Assembly: GCF_005233875.1 (NCBI RefSeq)
Contig: NZ_SZPZ01000004.1
Span: 682,001-746,000 of the forward strand
Source: Kribbella jiaozuonensis
Lineage (GTDB): Bacteria; Actinomycetota; Actinomycetes; Propionibacteriales; Kribbellaceae
DNA: 64,000 nucleotides
Reading direction: 5' to 3'
The notes below the pieces were generated by a model. It was not told the origin of the DNA. It ran no database searches and worked only from the letters and a program-made list of their open reading frames with translations. The stretch's first letter is position 1; each line of letters begins with the position of its first letter. A program made the position numbers and the translations under genes. Positions 16,228 to 23,714 of the stretch are shown here, in pieces.

Positions 16228-17673
16228 ATGTCTGTCGATCGTCGTTCCGTCCTCCGTGGAGCCGCCGTGGGCGCGGCCGGAGTCGGTTTCACCGCAGTCG
16301 GCGCCGTACCGACCCTGGCCGAGGCCACGCCCGCTTCGCACGGCGGCCACTCGCCGTTCCCGCAGCACCGGCCCTTCCCGCCGCTGCTCGACGACCCGAA
16401 GGGCCTGCTCGCGCTGCCTGCCGGGTTCAAGTACCGGGTGGTCACCAAGGCCGGCGAGACCAAGCTGAAGAGCGGTCAGCCGACGCCGACCCTGCACGAC
16501 GGCACCGCGGTCTTCGACGGCAGCCGGCACGGCACCTACACGCTGATCCAGAACCACGAGATCGGTGCCGCGGACCCGCTCGGCGTACCGCCGATCGAAG
16601 GCACCGTCTACGACAGCGGCGTCGGCGCGGCCGGCGGCTGCACGGTCATCTCGGTCGACCGCGACGGCAAGAACCTCGGCGAATGGGTCGGCATCTCCGG
16701 CACGATCACCAACTGCGCCGGCGGCCCGACGCCGTGGGGCACCTGGATGACGTGCGAGGAGACCGAGAACAAGGCCAACGGCACCACCCGGCTGAAGGAC
16801 CACGGCTACGTCTTCGAGGTCTGGGCCGACGGCAAGACGGCCCACCCGGTGCCGCTGAAGGCACTCGGCCGCTACGCGCACGAGGCGCTGGCGATCGACG
16901 AGGACCGCACGCACATCTACCTGTCCGAGGACGCGTCGGGCCCCAACGGCACCTTCTACCGCTGGTCGGCGCCGCGCGGCTACCGGCTCAGCTCGCGCAG
17001 CTGGCAGGACCTGCAGAACAAGGACTTCGGCACGCTCGAGGCGCTGGCGATCCTCGGTGACGACGGCAAGCCGATCCCGGATGTCGCGTACCTGACCTCG
17101 GCCCAGCTGCTCCGTCCGTTCCGCACCACCTGGGTGCCGGTGCCGGACCGCGACGGCGCGACGACCTCGGTGCGCAAGCAGTTCACCGACGGCCAGATCA
17201 CCCGCGGCAAGAAGTTCGAGGGCGTCTACGGCACCAGCAAGGGCGTGTACGTCGTGAACTCGTTCGCCGAGGGCGGCACGGCCGACCTGCCGGCCGACGC
17301 CGTTCCGCACGACGGGATGGTCTGGTTCTACAACTACGACGACAGGACCATCCAGCTGGTCACGTACTTCCCGGAGAACGCCGCCGCGCTCTCACTGGAC
17401 TCGAAGTACCAGGACCTCAACTTCGACGGCCCGGACAACGTCACCGTCACCCCGTGGGGTTCGCTGATCCTCGCCGAGGACGGCAACGCCGCGAGCCACG
17501 TCCTCAGCGCGACGCCGGGCGGCCCGACGTACGCGATCGCCCGGAACATGCTGAACGACTCCGAGTTCACCGGCCCGACGTTCTCCGCGGACGGCAAGGT
17601 GCTGTTCGTCAACATCCAGACGCCGGGTATCACGCTGGCCATCACCGGCCCGTGGCGCGACTACCTCGGCTGA
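16228..17673 (+). CDS. PhoX-like phosphatase (DUF839), Tat-exported
   Basis: This 481-residue protein carries a twin-arginine signal (DRRSVLRGAAVGAAGVG) and then the DUF839/PhoX beta-propeller. PhoX enzymes are Ca/Fe-dependent alkaline phosphatases folded with cofactors before export. Family stretches include NHEIGAADPLG, GPTPWGTWMTCEETEN, YAHEALAIDEDRTHIYLSEDA and GPDNVTVTPWGSLILAEDG. A His-rich patch follows the signal (HGGHSPFPQHRPFP). The ATG follows AAGGAGCATTGC. The 3' end overlaps the convergent serine hydrolase by 32 bp. Phosphatase activity is inferred from family; some DUF839 proteins have no tested activity. Confidence 0.9.
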   Translation: MSVDRRSVLRGAAVGAAGVGFTAVGAVPTLAEATPASHGGHSPFPQHRPFPPLLDDPKGLLALPAGFKYRVVTKAGETKLKSGQPTPTLHDGTAVFDGSRHGTYTLIQNHEIGAADPLGVPPIEGTVYDSGVGAAGGCTVISVDRDGKNLGEWVGISGTITNCAGGPTPWGTWMTCEETENKANGTTRLKDHGYVFEVWADGKTAHPVPLKALGRYAHEALAIDEDRTHIYLSEDASGPNGTFYRWSAPRGYRLSSRSWQDLQNKDFGTLEALAILGDDGKPIPDVAYLTSAQLLRPFRTTWVPVPDRDGATTSVRKQFTDGQITRGKKFEGVYGTSKGVYVVNSFAEGGTADLPADAVPHDGMVWFYNYDDRTIQLVTYFPENAAALSLDSKYQDLNFDGPDNVTVTPWGSLILAEDGNAASHVLSATPGGPTYAIARNMLNDSEFTGPTFSADGKVLFVNIQTPGITLAITGPWRDYLG

Positions 17674-18709
17674 GTGCTTCGAGCAGGCTGAGCGAGCGTT
17701 CGTCCGGTCCGACCCGGACCTCGTTCATCAGATAGGAGTAGGCGGTCTCGCGGCCCGGCCAAGCGCCGTGCCGCGAGCCGCCGGCTCCGGGGTGACCGAA
17801 CGCATCGTCCTGCAACTCGAACCCGCCGCCGTAAACCATCGGACTGCCCCACGTCGGCTCGATGCCACGCCGGATCTCCCGGCGACCGAGCTCGACGATC
17901 TCCGGCGACAGCACACCGCCTCCTAGTAAGGACGCGTAGAACTTCGCCATCCCGCGCGCCGTCGCGTAGCCACCGACCGCCGCCAACCCGGCTTTACGGT
18001 ACTCCTCGCTGTTCCAGATCTTCTCCGAGCCCGGAACCCACAGCGGGTTCGGCCGATTCAGCTCGGACCAGGGCCCGTCGACGAGCACACCGTCCGGCGC
18101 AACCATCGTCGCCACGCGCCAATGCAGTTCCTCGGGCAGGCCGATCCACACTTCGAGCTCCAGCGGTACGGCGAACTCGTCGGCGAAGAACTGTCCCACG
18201 GTGCGACCGTCGACCCGCCGTACCAGCTCGTCGAGCAGCCAGCCCCAGGTCACCGCGTGGTACATGAACCCGGCGCGCGGATCGGACGCCGGCGCCTGCG
18301 CGGCGAGATGCGCTGCCATCAGGTCGTGGTCGAGCAGGTCGGCGTACCCGGCCTCGACCCAGGGCAGGCGGGCCTGGTGGGACAACACCTCGGCGATCGT
18401 GATCCGATCCTTGCCCTCGGCACCGAACTCGGGCCAGTAGCGGGTCAGCGGATCCTCCAGCTCGAGCTGACCGCGTTGCACCAGCAACAGGATGCAGGCG
18501 CTGGTGAGGCCTTTGGTGCCGGAGAACATCAGGTGGATCGTGTCCTGATCCCAGGCCCGGCCCGTCTCCGGGTCGGCAGTCCCGCCCCAGAGATCGACGA
18601 CCAACTCACCTCGGTGGTACGCCGCGAATGCCGCGCCGAGCTCGCCGCGCTGGGTGAAGTTCCGGTCGAAGGCCTCGGCCACGTGCTCGAATCCAGGTGC
18701 TGTCCACAT
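17642..18709 (-). CDS. Serine hydrolase of the beta-lactamase/EstB family
   Basis: The 355-residue cytosolic enzyme has the class C beta-lactamase/DD-peptidase fold. The SxxK motif is SGTK (Ser63, Lys66) in MFSGTKGLTSACILLLVQRG. A YHAVTWGW segment supplies the Tyr motif, and a C-terminal GHPGAGGSRHGAWPGRE segment stands where the KTG box would be. No signal peptide is present, which suits an EstB-like esterase rather than a secreted beta-lactamase. It is divergent from a TetR gene with a 70-bp gap that holds a palindromic site. A co-regulated MFS gene lies beyond. The substrate may be a small ester or lactone. Confidence 0.9.
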   Translation of the reverse strand: MWTAPGFEHVAEAFDRNFTQRGELGAAFAAYHRGELVVDLWGGTADPETGRAWDQDTIHLMFSGTKGLTSACILLLVQRGQLELEDPLTRYWPEFGAEGKDRITIAEVLSHQARLPWVEAGYADLLDHDLMAAHLAAQAPASDPRAGFMYHAVTWGWLLDELVRRVDGRTVGQFFADEFAVPLELEVWIGLPEELHWRVATMVAPDGVLVDGPWSELNRPNPLWVPGSEKIWNSEEYRKAGLAAVGGYATARGMAKFYASLLGGGVLSPEIVELGRREIRRGIEPTWGSPMVYGGGFELQDDAFGHPGAGGSRHGAWPGRETAYSYLMNEVRVGPDERSLSLLEALSRGSRATGR

Positions 18710-18715
18710 GCCGCT

Positions 18716-18737
18716 GATAGTACCGATCATTCTTATC
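18716..18737. promoter_or_regulatory. Candidate TetR operator, copy A
   Basis: The site begins GATAGTACCG and ends TATC. It matches the palindrome at 20491-20512 at 16 of 22 positions, including the first ten. It lies between the serine hydrolase (start 18709) and TetR (start 18780) genes. An additional 8-bp inverted pair, AGTACCGA (18719) and TCGGTACT (18748), spans the same gap. Confidence 0.55.
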
Positions 18738-18779
18738 TTGGTCCAGCTCGGTACTCTGGGACGCGGAGGTGGTTGGACG

Positions 18780-19364
18780 ATGCCGGTCAAGGCTGGGGAA
18801 CGATTGGATCCGGAGGCGACGAAGGCCCGGATCCTGAAGGCGGCGGCGGACGTGTTCGGCCGGCGCGGGATCCACGCGACCGGGATCAACGAGATCGTCG
18901 AGGCCGCCGGCGCGTCCAAGCTGACCATCTACAAGAACTTCGGGTCGAAGGACGGGCTGGTCGAAGCGGTGCTTGCCGACCGCACCCGGCGGGTCCGCGC
19001 CTGGCACAACGCAGCGGTCGAGCAGGCCCCGCCCGGCCGCGACCAGATCCTCGCCGTCTTCGACCTGGTCGCAAGCTGGTACGCCGAAGCCGGGTTCCGC
19101 GGCTGCGCGATGATGAACGCCGCGACCGAGGACCGTGGTCAGGACGGCGCGCCGCGGCGGCTCGCGCGAGAGCATCTCGCCTTCTATCGCAACCTTTTCC
19201 AGCGATTGCTGACGAGTGCTGGAGCTCACGATCCGGAGCGGACGGCGCGGCAGCTCGTCGTCGTACTGGAAGGCGCCACGCTGATCAGCGCGGTCGACCA
19301 TGATCCGGGACTCGGCGCGGAGGCTCGGGCGATCGTGGAGACGTTGCTCGCGTCGGCACTCTGA
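18780..19364 (+). CDS. TetR-family regulator
   Basis: The 194-residue regulator has an N-terminal helix-turn-helix (ILKAAADVFGRRGIHATGINEIVEAAGASKLTIYKNFGSKDGLVEAVL). Its effector domain resembles the short TetR_C group (FRGCAMMNAATEDRG). The ATG at 18780 follows GGAGGTGGTTGGACG. It is divergent from the serine hydrolase and overlaps the 3' end of the convergent MFS gene by 80 bp. Matching operator-like sites lie in front of all three genes. The simplest reading is a self-regulating detoxification unit of hydrolase and exporter. Confidence 0.93.
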   Translation: MPVKAGERLDPEATKARILKAAADVFGRRGIHATGINEIVEAAGASKLTIYKNFGSKDGLVEAVLADRTRRVRAWHNAAVEQAPPGRDQILAVFDLVASWYAEAGFRGCAMMNAATEDRGQDGAPRRLAREHLAFYRNLFQRLLTSAGAHDPERTARQLVVVLEGATLISAVDHDPGLGAEARAIVETLLASAL

Positions 19365-20484
19365 GAGCCACGAGGACACACGCCAGGCCGGCTGCGGCCG
19401 CCACGAGGAACGCTTGTTGGTATCCGGCCTGCTGGGCGATCAGCCCTCCGAGCGGACCTGCGGCCATCACCCCGAGATCCCAGAACGACGTCATCACGCC
19501 CATCGAGACGCCCGGCCGCAGTCCACGGACCCGGTCCAGCGTCATCGAGATGCAGGCCGGATAGACCAGCGCCAGTCCGATCCCGGCCAACGCAGTACAC
19601 ACGACCGCGGCGACCGGCCCCTCGGCCACTGCGAGACCCACCAGCGCAATGATTGCGAGGGGGACGGTCGAGGCCGCCACCGCGCGACCGCCGTACCGAT
19701 CGACCAACGGGCTGCCCGCGAACCGCGCAACCAGGAACGCCGCCGCGAACTCCGCGAGCACGATGTTGTCGACGCCGATCCCACCGGCACGCAACCGCAA
19801 CACCAGCAGAGCGGCCACCGTCCCGTAGCAATACGCAGCCAACCCAATGGTTGCCCCAGGCAACCGCACTCCGGTCGGCAAGAGGCCCCACGGCCGACGG
19901 ATGCGCACGGACTCGCGCCGGCGTCGCTCACCTCCCGGCCTCCCGATCTGACCTGGGTCGGACCTGGTCATCAGCACGAGGGCCGCCGACACGAGTGCCA
20001 GCCCGACGACCACCCACCAGACTTGGTCGCCGACGAGTGTCGCGATCACCGGGCCGGCGGCCAGCCCACCCCACATCGACAACCCGAACCAGCCGGCCAA
20101 TCGCCCACGCCGCGCGGCTTGGGTACCCGACAGCACCCACGGCAACGCACCGGAGAACAGCGCCGCCTCACCGGCGCCCATCACCAGCCTCGCGACCAGC
20201 AGGAGGGCCAGGTCAGGCGCAAGCAGTTGCCCAAGGCCCCCAACCGCCGCCAGCACTCCCCCGGTCACGACGACCGGGCGCGACCAGCCCGCATCCGCCA
20301 GCCAGCCCGCGAACGGCCGACAGCACGCCGTCGCCAGGAACGCGATCCCGACCGCGGTCCCGCTCGCCAGCGCCCCGCCGCCGAACTTCTCCGGCACGTA
20401 CGACGGCAGCGCCTGCAACGTGGCTCCGAACGCGAGGTACCCAGCCAGCACCGCCACCCACAACCGCCGCACCGGAACGCTCAT
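19285..20484 (-). CDS. MFS transporter
   Basis: The 399-residue major-facilitator protein has about 12 predicted membrane helices. The motif-A-like loop GWLADAGWSRPVVV sits between helices 2 and 3, and a second (SPLVDRYGGRAVAAS) lies at the start of the C-terminal half. The C-terminus is Arg/Pro-rich. The ATG lies 6 bp from a 22-bp palindrome (20491-20512) that matches the one beside the TetR gene. Its last 80 bp overlap the TetR gene on the other strand. It probably exports a small molecule that TetR senses; the substrate is unknown. Confidence 0.92.
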   Translation of the reverse strand: MSVPVRRLWVAVLAGYLAFGATLQALPSYVPEKFGGGALASGTAVGIAFLATACCRPFAGWLADAGWSRPVVVTGGVLAAVGGLGQLLAPDLALLLVARLVMGAGEAALFSGALPWVLSGTQAARRGRLAGWFGLSMWGGLAAGPVIATLVGDQVWWVVVGLALVSAALVLMTRSDPGQIGRPGGERRRRESVRIRRPWGLLPTGVRLPGATIGLAAYCYGTVAALLVLRLRAGGIGVDNIVLAEFAAAFLVARFAGSPLVDRYGGRAVAASTVPLAIIALVGLAVAEGPVAAVVCTALAGIGLALVYPACISMTLDRVRGLRPGVSMGVMTSFWDLGVMAAGPLGGLIAQQAGYQQAFLVAAAAGLACVLVALRVPTRATSPRSPEPPRRVPDHGRPR

Positions 20485-20490
20485 GGATGG

Positions 20491-20512
20491 GATAGTACCG
20501 CTTGTTACTATC
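20491..20512. promoter_or_regulatory. Candidate TetR operator, copy B (22-bp palindrome)
   Basis: Perfect 7-bp arms GATAGTA and TACTATC are separated by 8 bp. The site is 6 bp upstream of the MFS start and covers the stop codon of the following BNR gene. It shares GATAGTACCG with the site at 18716, linking the MFS gene to the TetR gene. Confidence 0.6.
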
Positions 20513-21803
20513 TCTGTCGCATGCGGTCCAGGAGAACGACCTCACACGTGTAGTGCTGCGAGGCGGTCATCTCGCCGCGGAACCAGAGCAGCGGGATCCG
20601 GCCGGGATCGCCGGGCGCGACGATCGGGCGGAGGTTGTCGACGGCGGAGTTCTCGGTCACCGGCGTCCACGTCGTACCGCCGTCCTCGACTTGGGCGTGG
20701 AAGATCTCGTGATGCTTCAGCGCGGCGCCGTCGCGCGGGTCGATCGGTGTCGAGACGTAGAGCGAGTCGAGGTCGTACGGGTCGATCGCGACCAGGCCGG
20801 TGTAGTCGTTCTCGTGCACCAGCAGACCGTGGCCGGCCTTCGCCAGTTGCTGCACCTGCCACGTGCCGCCGGGCGCGAGACGCCCGTAGAAGAAGCGGTG
20901 ATCCGGCACCGGATGCTGTCGCGCGAACGCATCTTCCGGCTTCTCCGGTACGTCGTGGCGGGCGAGCATCACCGCGGCGAGCGAGCCGTCGTGGCCGCGA
21001 CGGATGTCGACGGTCCAGCAGTGCGTCATCGGTTCGCCGTCCCAGACCGAGTCCGCGGCGAGGACCTTCGTCAGCTCCACCTGCGACGGGGCATCGGCGT
21101 CGAGCGCTGTGTGGTCCACGACCGTGCCGTCGGTCCGATGCAGCGCACCGCCCTCGAGATAGCCGTGATAGATCGAGTTGTTGTAGTCGCGCGGGTGATG
21201 GTCGGTGGTGATGAGGTCGACGCGCGTGGGCGTCGAGACGTAGCGCGTGTAGCCGTTGACGTATCCGACCTTCGGGCGGGTGAACAGCTTGCCGGCGTAC
21301 TCCCAGGTGTCGCCCTCGTCGTCGGACACGAGGGCGCACGGGTCGTCGTTCACCGCGCGGGCGAAGCAGTAGAGGCGGCCGTCGAGCTCATGCAGGTTCG
21401 AGTACGTGACGCCGCGACCGCCGGTGAACCCGCTCCAGTCGAACGTCTGCTCCGGTCCCCATTTGCGCGGATCGCCGGGCTCGCTGATCCGCCAGCGGGT
21501 CAGGTCATCGGTCTTGTGCTTCGTGTACACCGCCAGCCACCGACCGTCCCGCCGTCGCCACAACGCGGGTACGTCGTGATCGTCCGCTTCGAACCGCTCA
21601 TGAAGCACGACGACCTCGGTCGAGCCCGACCGCAGCTCGACCACGGTCAGCTCGACGTTGCCGGCCCGCTCGTCTCCACCGGGACCCTCCGGCGCGGCGA
21701 TCGAACCGACGACCAGCACGCCGTTCTCCGGATCGATCAAGGCCCGCTCGTCCTGGAACCAGCACCAAGCACCGTTGTCATTGATCACTCGAGGCGCATC
21801 CAT
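20508..21803 (-). CDS. BNR_4 repeat protein (putative polysaccharide-active beta-propeller)
   Basis: The 431-residue beta-propeller protein matches the BNR_4 family, found among polysaccharide lyase and glycoside-hydrolase-like proteins. Telling parts are DNGAWCWFQDERALID at the N-terminus, GGRGVTYSNLHELDGRLYCFAR, VSDDEGDTWEYAGK (an Asp-box-like turn) and DHHPRDYNNSIYHGYL. No signal peptide is evident, so it may be intracellular. The start is uncertain: an ATG at 21821 adds six residues (MEHWVT) but has no ribosome site, whereas the ATG at 21803 follows GGGTGACC. A LacI-type operator sits 33 bp upstream, pointing to sugar-dependent control. Confidence 0.82.
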   Translation of the reverse strand: MDAPRVINDNGAWCWFQDERALIDPENGVLVVGSIAAPEGPGGDERAGNVELTVVELRSGSTEVVVLHERFEADDHDVPALWRRRDGRWLAVYTKHKTDDLTRWRISEPGDPRKWGPEQTFDWSGFTGGRGVTYSNLHELDGRLYCFARAVNDDPCALVSDDEGDTWEYAGKLFTRPKVGYVNGYTRYVSTPTRVDLITTDHHPRDYNNSIYHGYLEGGALHRTDGTVVDHTALDADAPSQVELTKVLAADSVWDGEPMTHCWTVDIRRGHDGSLAAVMLARHDVPEKPEDAFARQHPVPDHRFFYGRLAPGGTWQVQQLAKAGHGLLVHENDYTGLVAIDPYDLDSLYVSTPIDPRDGAALKHHEIFHAQVEDGGTTWTPVTENSAVDNLRPIVAPGDPGRIPLLWFRGEMTASQHYTCEVVLLDRMRQR

Positions 21804-21835
21804 GGTCACCCAGTGTTCCATCGCTAGTGCGATGT

Positions 21836-21851
21836 GGGTAAGCGTTTGCCC
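21836..21851. promoter_or_regulatory. Candidate LacI-family operator
   Basis: The 16-bp imperfect palindrome GGGTAAGCGTTTGCCC has a central CG flanked by AA-n and n-TT, the hallmark of LacI-family sites. It lies between the BNR_4 gene and the divergent LysE gene. No LacI-family regulator is encoded in the window. Confidence 0.6.
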
Positions 21852-21894
21852 GCATCCGGTCAGAAGTGTCCGATGGTCGTGCGACGATCGGGTT

Positions 21895-22524
21895 ATGCCG
21901 ATCGACCAGCACCTCTTGCTCGCGTTCCTCCTCACGACGACCGTCGCGATGATCACGCCCGGGCCGGACATGTTGTTCATCCTCGGGTGCGGGATGCGCA
22001 GCGGACCGCGGGCCGGGTTGCTCGCGACGGCCGGGGTTGCGACGAGCGAGGCGGTGCATGTTGCGGTGGCGGCGGCTGGTTTGGCTGCGTTGTTCGCGGC
22101 GGTGCCGGTCGCATTCACCGCAGTACGGATTGTTGGTGCGGCGTACCTGATCTATCTCGGGGTGCAGATGATCCGGCACCGGAATGATGCCGTCGATGAC
22201 GGGCCGGCCGGGGCCGCGATGTCGGGGCGGAAGGCGTGTCTGACCGGGCTGACCACGAATCTGCTGAACCCGAAGATGGTGACGTTCACGATCGCGTTCC
22301 TGCCGCAGTTCGTGGTGCCGGAGCACGGCCGGGTCTGGCTGCAGTTCGCGGTGCTCGGGGCGATCCTGATCGTGCTGGAGTTCATTGTCGACGGGACGGT
22401 CGGGCTACTGTCCGGGCGGATCGGCGGCTGGCTGCGCTCCCGCCGTACCGCCCGCCGCCGGATCGACACGGCGACGGGCGGGATCTTCATCGGCCTCGGC
22501 GTACGACTCGCGTTGCTGCGTTAG
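21895..22524 (+). CDS. LysE/RhtB-family amino-acid exporter
   Basis: The 209-residue membrane protein has about six helices. It carries the LysE signature near the N-terminus (AMITPGPDMLFILGCGMRSGPRAGL) and the NLLNPKMVTFTIAFLPQFV segment typical of RhtB-type exporters. These export amino acids or homoserine lactones. The ATG at 21895 is the first that leaves the family N-terminus intact. It is divergent from the BNR_4 gene and is followed by a bidirectional hairpin at 22535. Confidence 0.93.
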   Translation: MPIDQHLLLAFLLTTTVAMITPGPDMLFILGCGMRSGPRAGLLATAGVATSEAVHVAVAAAGLAALFAAVPVAFTAVRIVGAAYLIYLGVQMIRHRNDAVDDGPAGAAMSGRKACLTGLTTNLLNPKMVTFTIAFLPQFVVPEHGRVWLQFAVLGAILIVLEFIVDGTVGLLSGRIGGWLRSRRTARRRIDTATGGIFIGLGVRLALLR

Positions 22525-22534
22525 TACTGCGCGA

Positions 22535-22563
22535 CGCCTCCCCTCCCCTGTCTCGAGGAGGCG
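22535..22563. terminator. Bidirectional hairpin between convergent genes
   Basis: Arms CGCCTCC (22535-22541) and GGAGGCG (22557-22563) flank a 15-nt loop and are followed by CCTTCTT on the plus strand. It lies in the 48-bp gap between the LysE gene and the convergent reductase gene. Confidence 0.65.
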
Positions 22564-22572
22564 CCTTCTTGA

Positions 22573-23145
22573 TCAGACGAGGCCGAAGCCGCCGGTCCAC
22601 TCGACCTTCTCGCCGACCGCGAGGGTGAGCTGCAAGAACCCGAGCGCCTCGAGCTCACGCGCACGCTTCAACGACCCCGCGTCGACCGTCTTCAGACCGC
22701 CGTCGGACACGATCCCGGCGAACTGCGCCTTGGCGTCGGCGTCATCACCCGCGATCAGCACCGTGGTCGGAACCTGACCCGCCTGACCCGACGCGACCGT
22801 CGCCGCGAACGTGGTGTTGAAAGCCTTCAGAACCTTGGCCTCCGGCAACCTCTCGGCCAGCTCGGCCGCCGCCGAACCGTCCGCCGCGACGACCAGCGAG
22901 TCGAACGTCTCGAAGTTCAGCGGATTGGTGATGTCGACGACGACCTTGCCGCTCAACTGGTCGGCGCGGTCGGCGAGGACCTGGTCGATCGCCGGGTACG
23001 GCACCGCGAGGATCACGACGTCGCCGGTGACCGGCTTGTCCTTGTCGGTGGAGTCGAACAGCTCGACGGTGTTGCCGCCCTTGGCGACGACCGACGAGAT
23101 CGCCTGCCCCATGTTGCCGCTGCCGATGATGCTGACGTGCGTCAT
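22573..23145 (-). CDS. NADPH-dependent F420 reductase-like/NAD(P)-binding protein
   Basis: The 190-residue Rossmann protein begins MTHVSIIGSGNMGQAISSVV, the GxGxxG dinucleotide motif of the F420_oxidored family. VVVDITNPLNF and KVLKAFNTTFAATV follow, as in small NADP-dependent oxidoreductases. The ATG at 23145 has AAAAGGAGC upstream and is preferred over longer in-frame starts. It is divergent from a MarR gene. Two GTTG-N6-CAAC sites lie in the shared promoter, so it is very likely the MarR target. The partner cofactor (F420 or flavin) cannot be settled from sequence. Confidence 0.88.
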   Translation of the reverse strand: MTHVSIIGSGNMGQAISSVVAKGGNTVELFDSTDKDKPVTGDVVILAVPYPAIDQVLADRADQLSGKVVVDITNPLNFETFDSLVVAADGSAAAELAERLPEAKVLKAFNTTFAATVASGQAGQVPTTVLIAGDDADAKAQFAGIVSDGGLKTVDAGSLKRARELEALGFLQLTLAVGEKVEWTGGFGLV

Positions 23146-23161
23146 GCTCAAGCTCCTTTTA

Positions 23162-23175
23162 GTTGTGCGTTCAAC
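23162..23175. promoter_or_regulatory. Candidate MarR operator, half-matched copy (GTTGTGCGTTCAAC)
   Basis: GTTG and CAAC ends are spaced as in the perfect palindrome 34 bp away. The site lies 16 bp upstream of the reductase start, over its likely promoter. Confidence 0.45.
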
Positions 23176-23195
23176 CATCACGGTAGCGCAGGAAA

Positions 23196-23209
23196 GTTGT
23201 AGCTACAAC
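23196..23209. promoter_or_regulatory. Candidate MarR operator (GTTGTAGCTACAAC, perfect palindrome)
   Basis: This perfect 14-bp palindrome lies midway between the reductase and MarR starts, 22 bp from the MarR start codon. TTGTAG-CTACAA cores are typical MarR-family targets. Confidence 0.65.
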
Positions 23210-23231
23210 CTTTTGCTGCCAGAATGTCGGG

Positions 23232-23714
23232 ATGAGCACTCGATGGCTGGACGACGCGGAGATGACCGCGTGGGTGCGGCTGGCCGCCGTACTCGAGCTG
23301 CTGCCCGGTGTCCTCGACTCCCAGCTCCGGCGGGACGCGGAGCTGACGCACTACGACTACTACGTGATGGCGATGCTGTCCGAGGCGCCGAAGCGCACGC
23401 TCCGGATGACCGCGCTCGCGCAGCGAACCAACGCGACACTCCCCCGGCTGTCACACGTCGTGAAGCGTCTGGAGGATCGCGGTCTGATCGAGCGGTTCCC
23501 CTGTCCCGAGGACGCGCGTGCGACGAACGCCCGTCTGACCGCCGATGGCTGGAAGAAGATCCGCGCGACCGCGCCCGGGCATGTCGCGACCGTCCGGCAG
23601 CACGTGATCGACGTACTCACCCCCGAGCAGATCTCCCAGCTCGCCGACATCACCGGCGCGATCCTCGAGTCGGTCGACCCGGAGGGCAACCTCAGCGACG
23701 TGTATCGGCGCTGA
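23232..23714 (+). CDS. MarR-family regulator
   Basis: The 160-residue winged-helix regulator has the MarR DNA-binding core RMTALAQRTNATLPRLSHVVKRLEDRGLIERFPCPEDARATNARLTADG, where DxRxxxxxLT is the wing. It is flanked by dimerisation helices. It is divergent from the F420-reductase-like gene, with a perfect palindrome in the 86-bp gap. Autoregulation plus control of the reductase is therefore likely. Its end overlaps the convergent dehydrogenase by 23 bp. Confidence 0.93.
   Translation: MSTRWLDDAEMTAWVRLAAVLELLPGVLDSQLRRDAELTHYDYYVMAMLSEAPKRTLRMTALAQRTNATLPRLSHVVKRLEDRGLIERFPCPEDARATNARLTADGWKKIRATAPGHVATVRQHVIDVLTPEQISQLADITGAILESVDPEGNLSDVYRR

Noticed and set aside
18719..18755. AGTACCGA...TCGGTACT inverted repeat as the main TetR operator
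   Set aside because: The arms are 21 bp apart, wide for a TetR dimer. The 22-bp site shared with the MFS promoter is the better candidate; the long-spaced pair is mentioned only as an extra.
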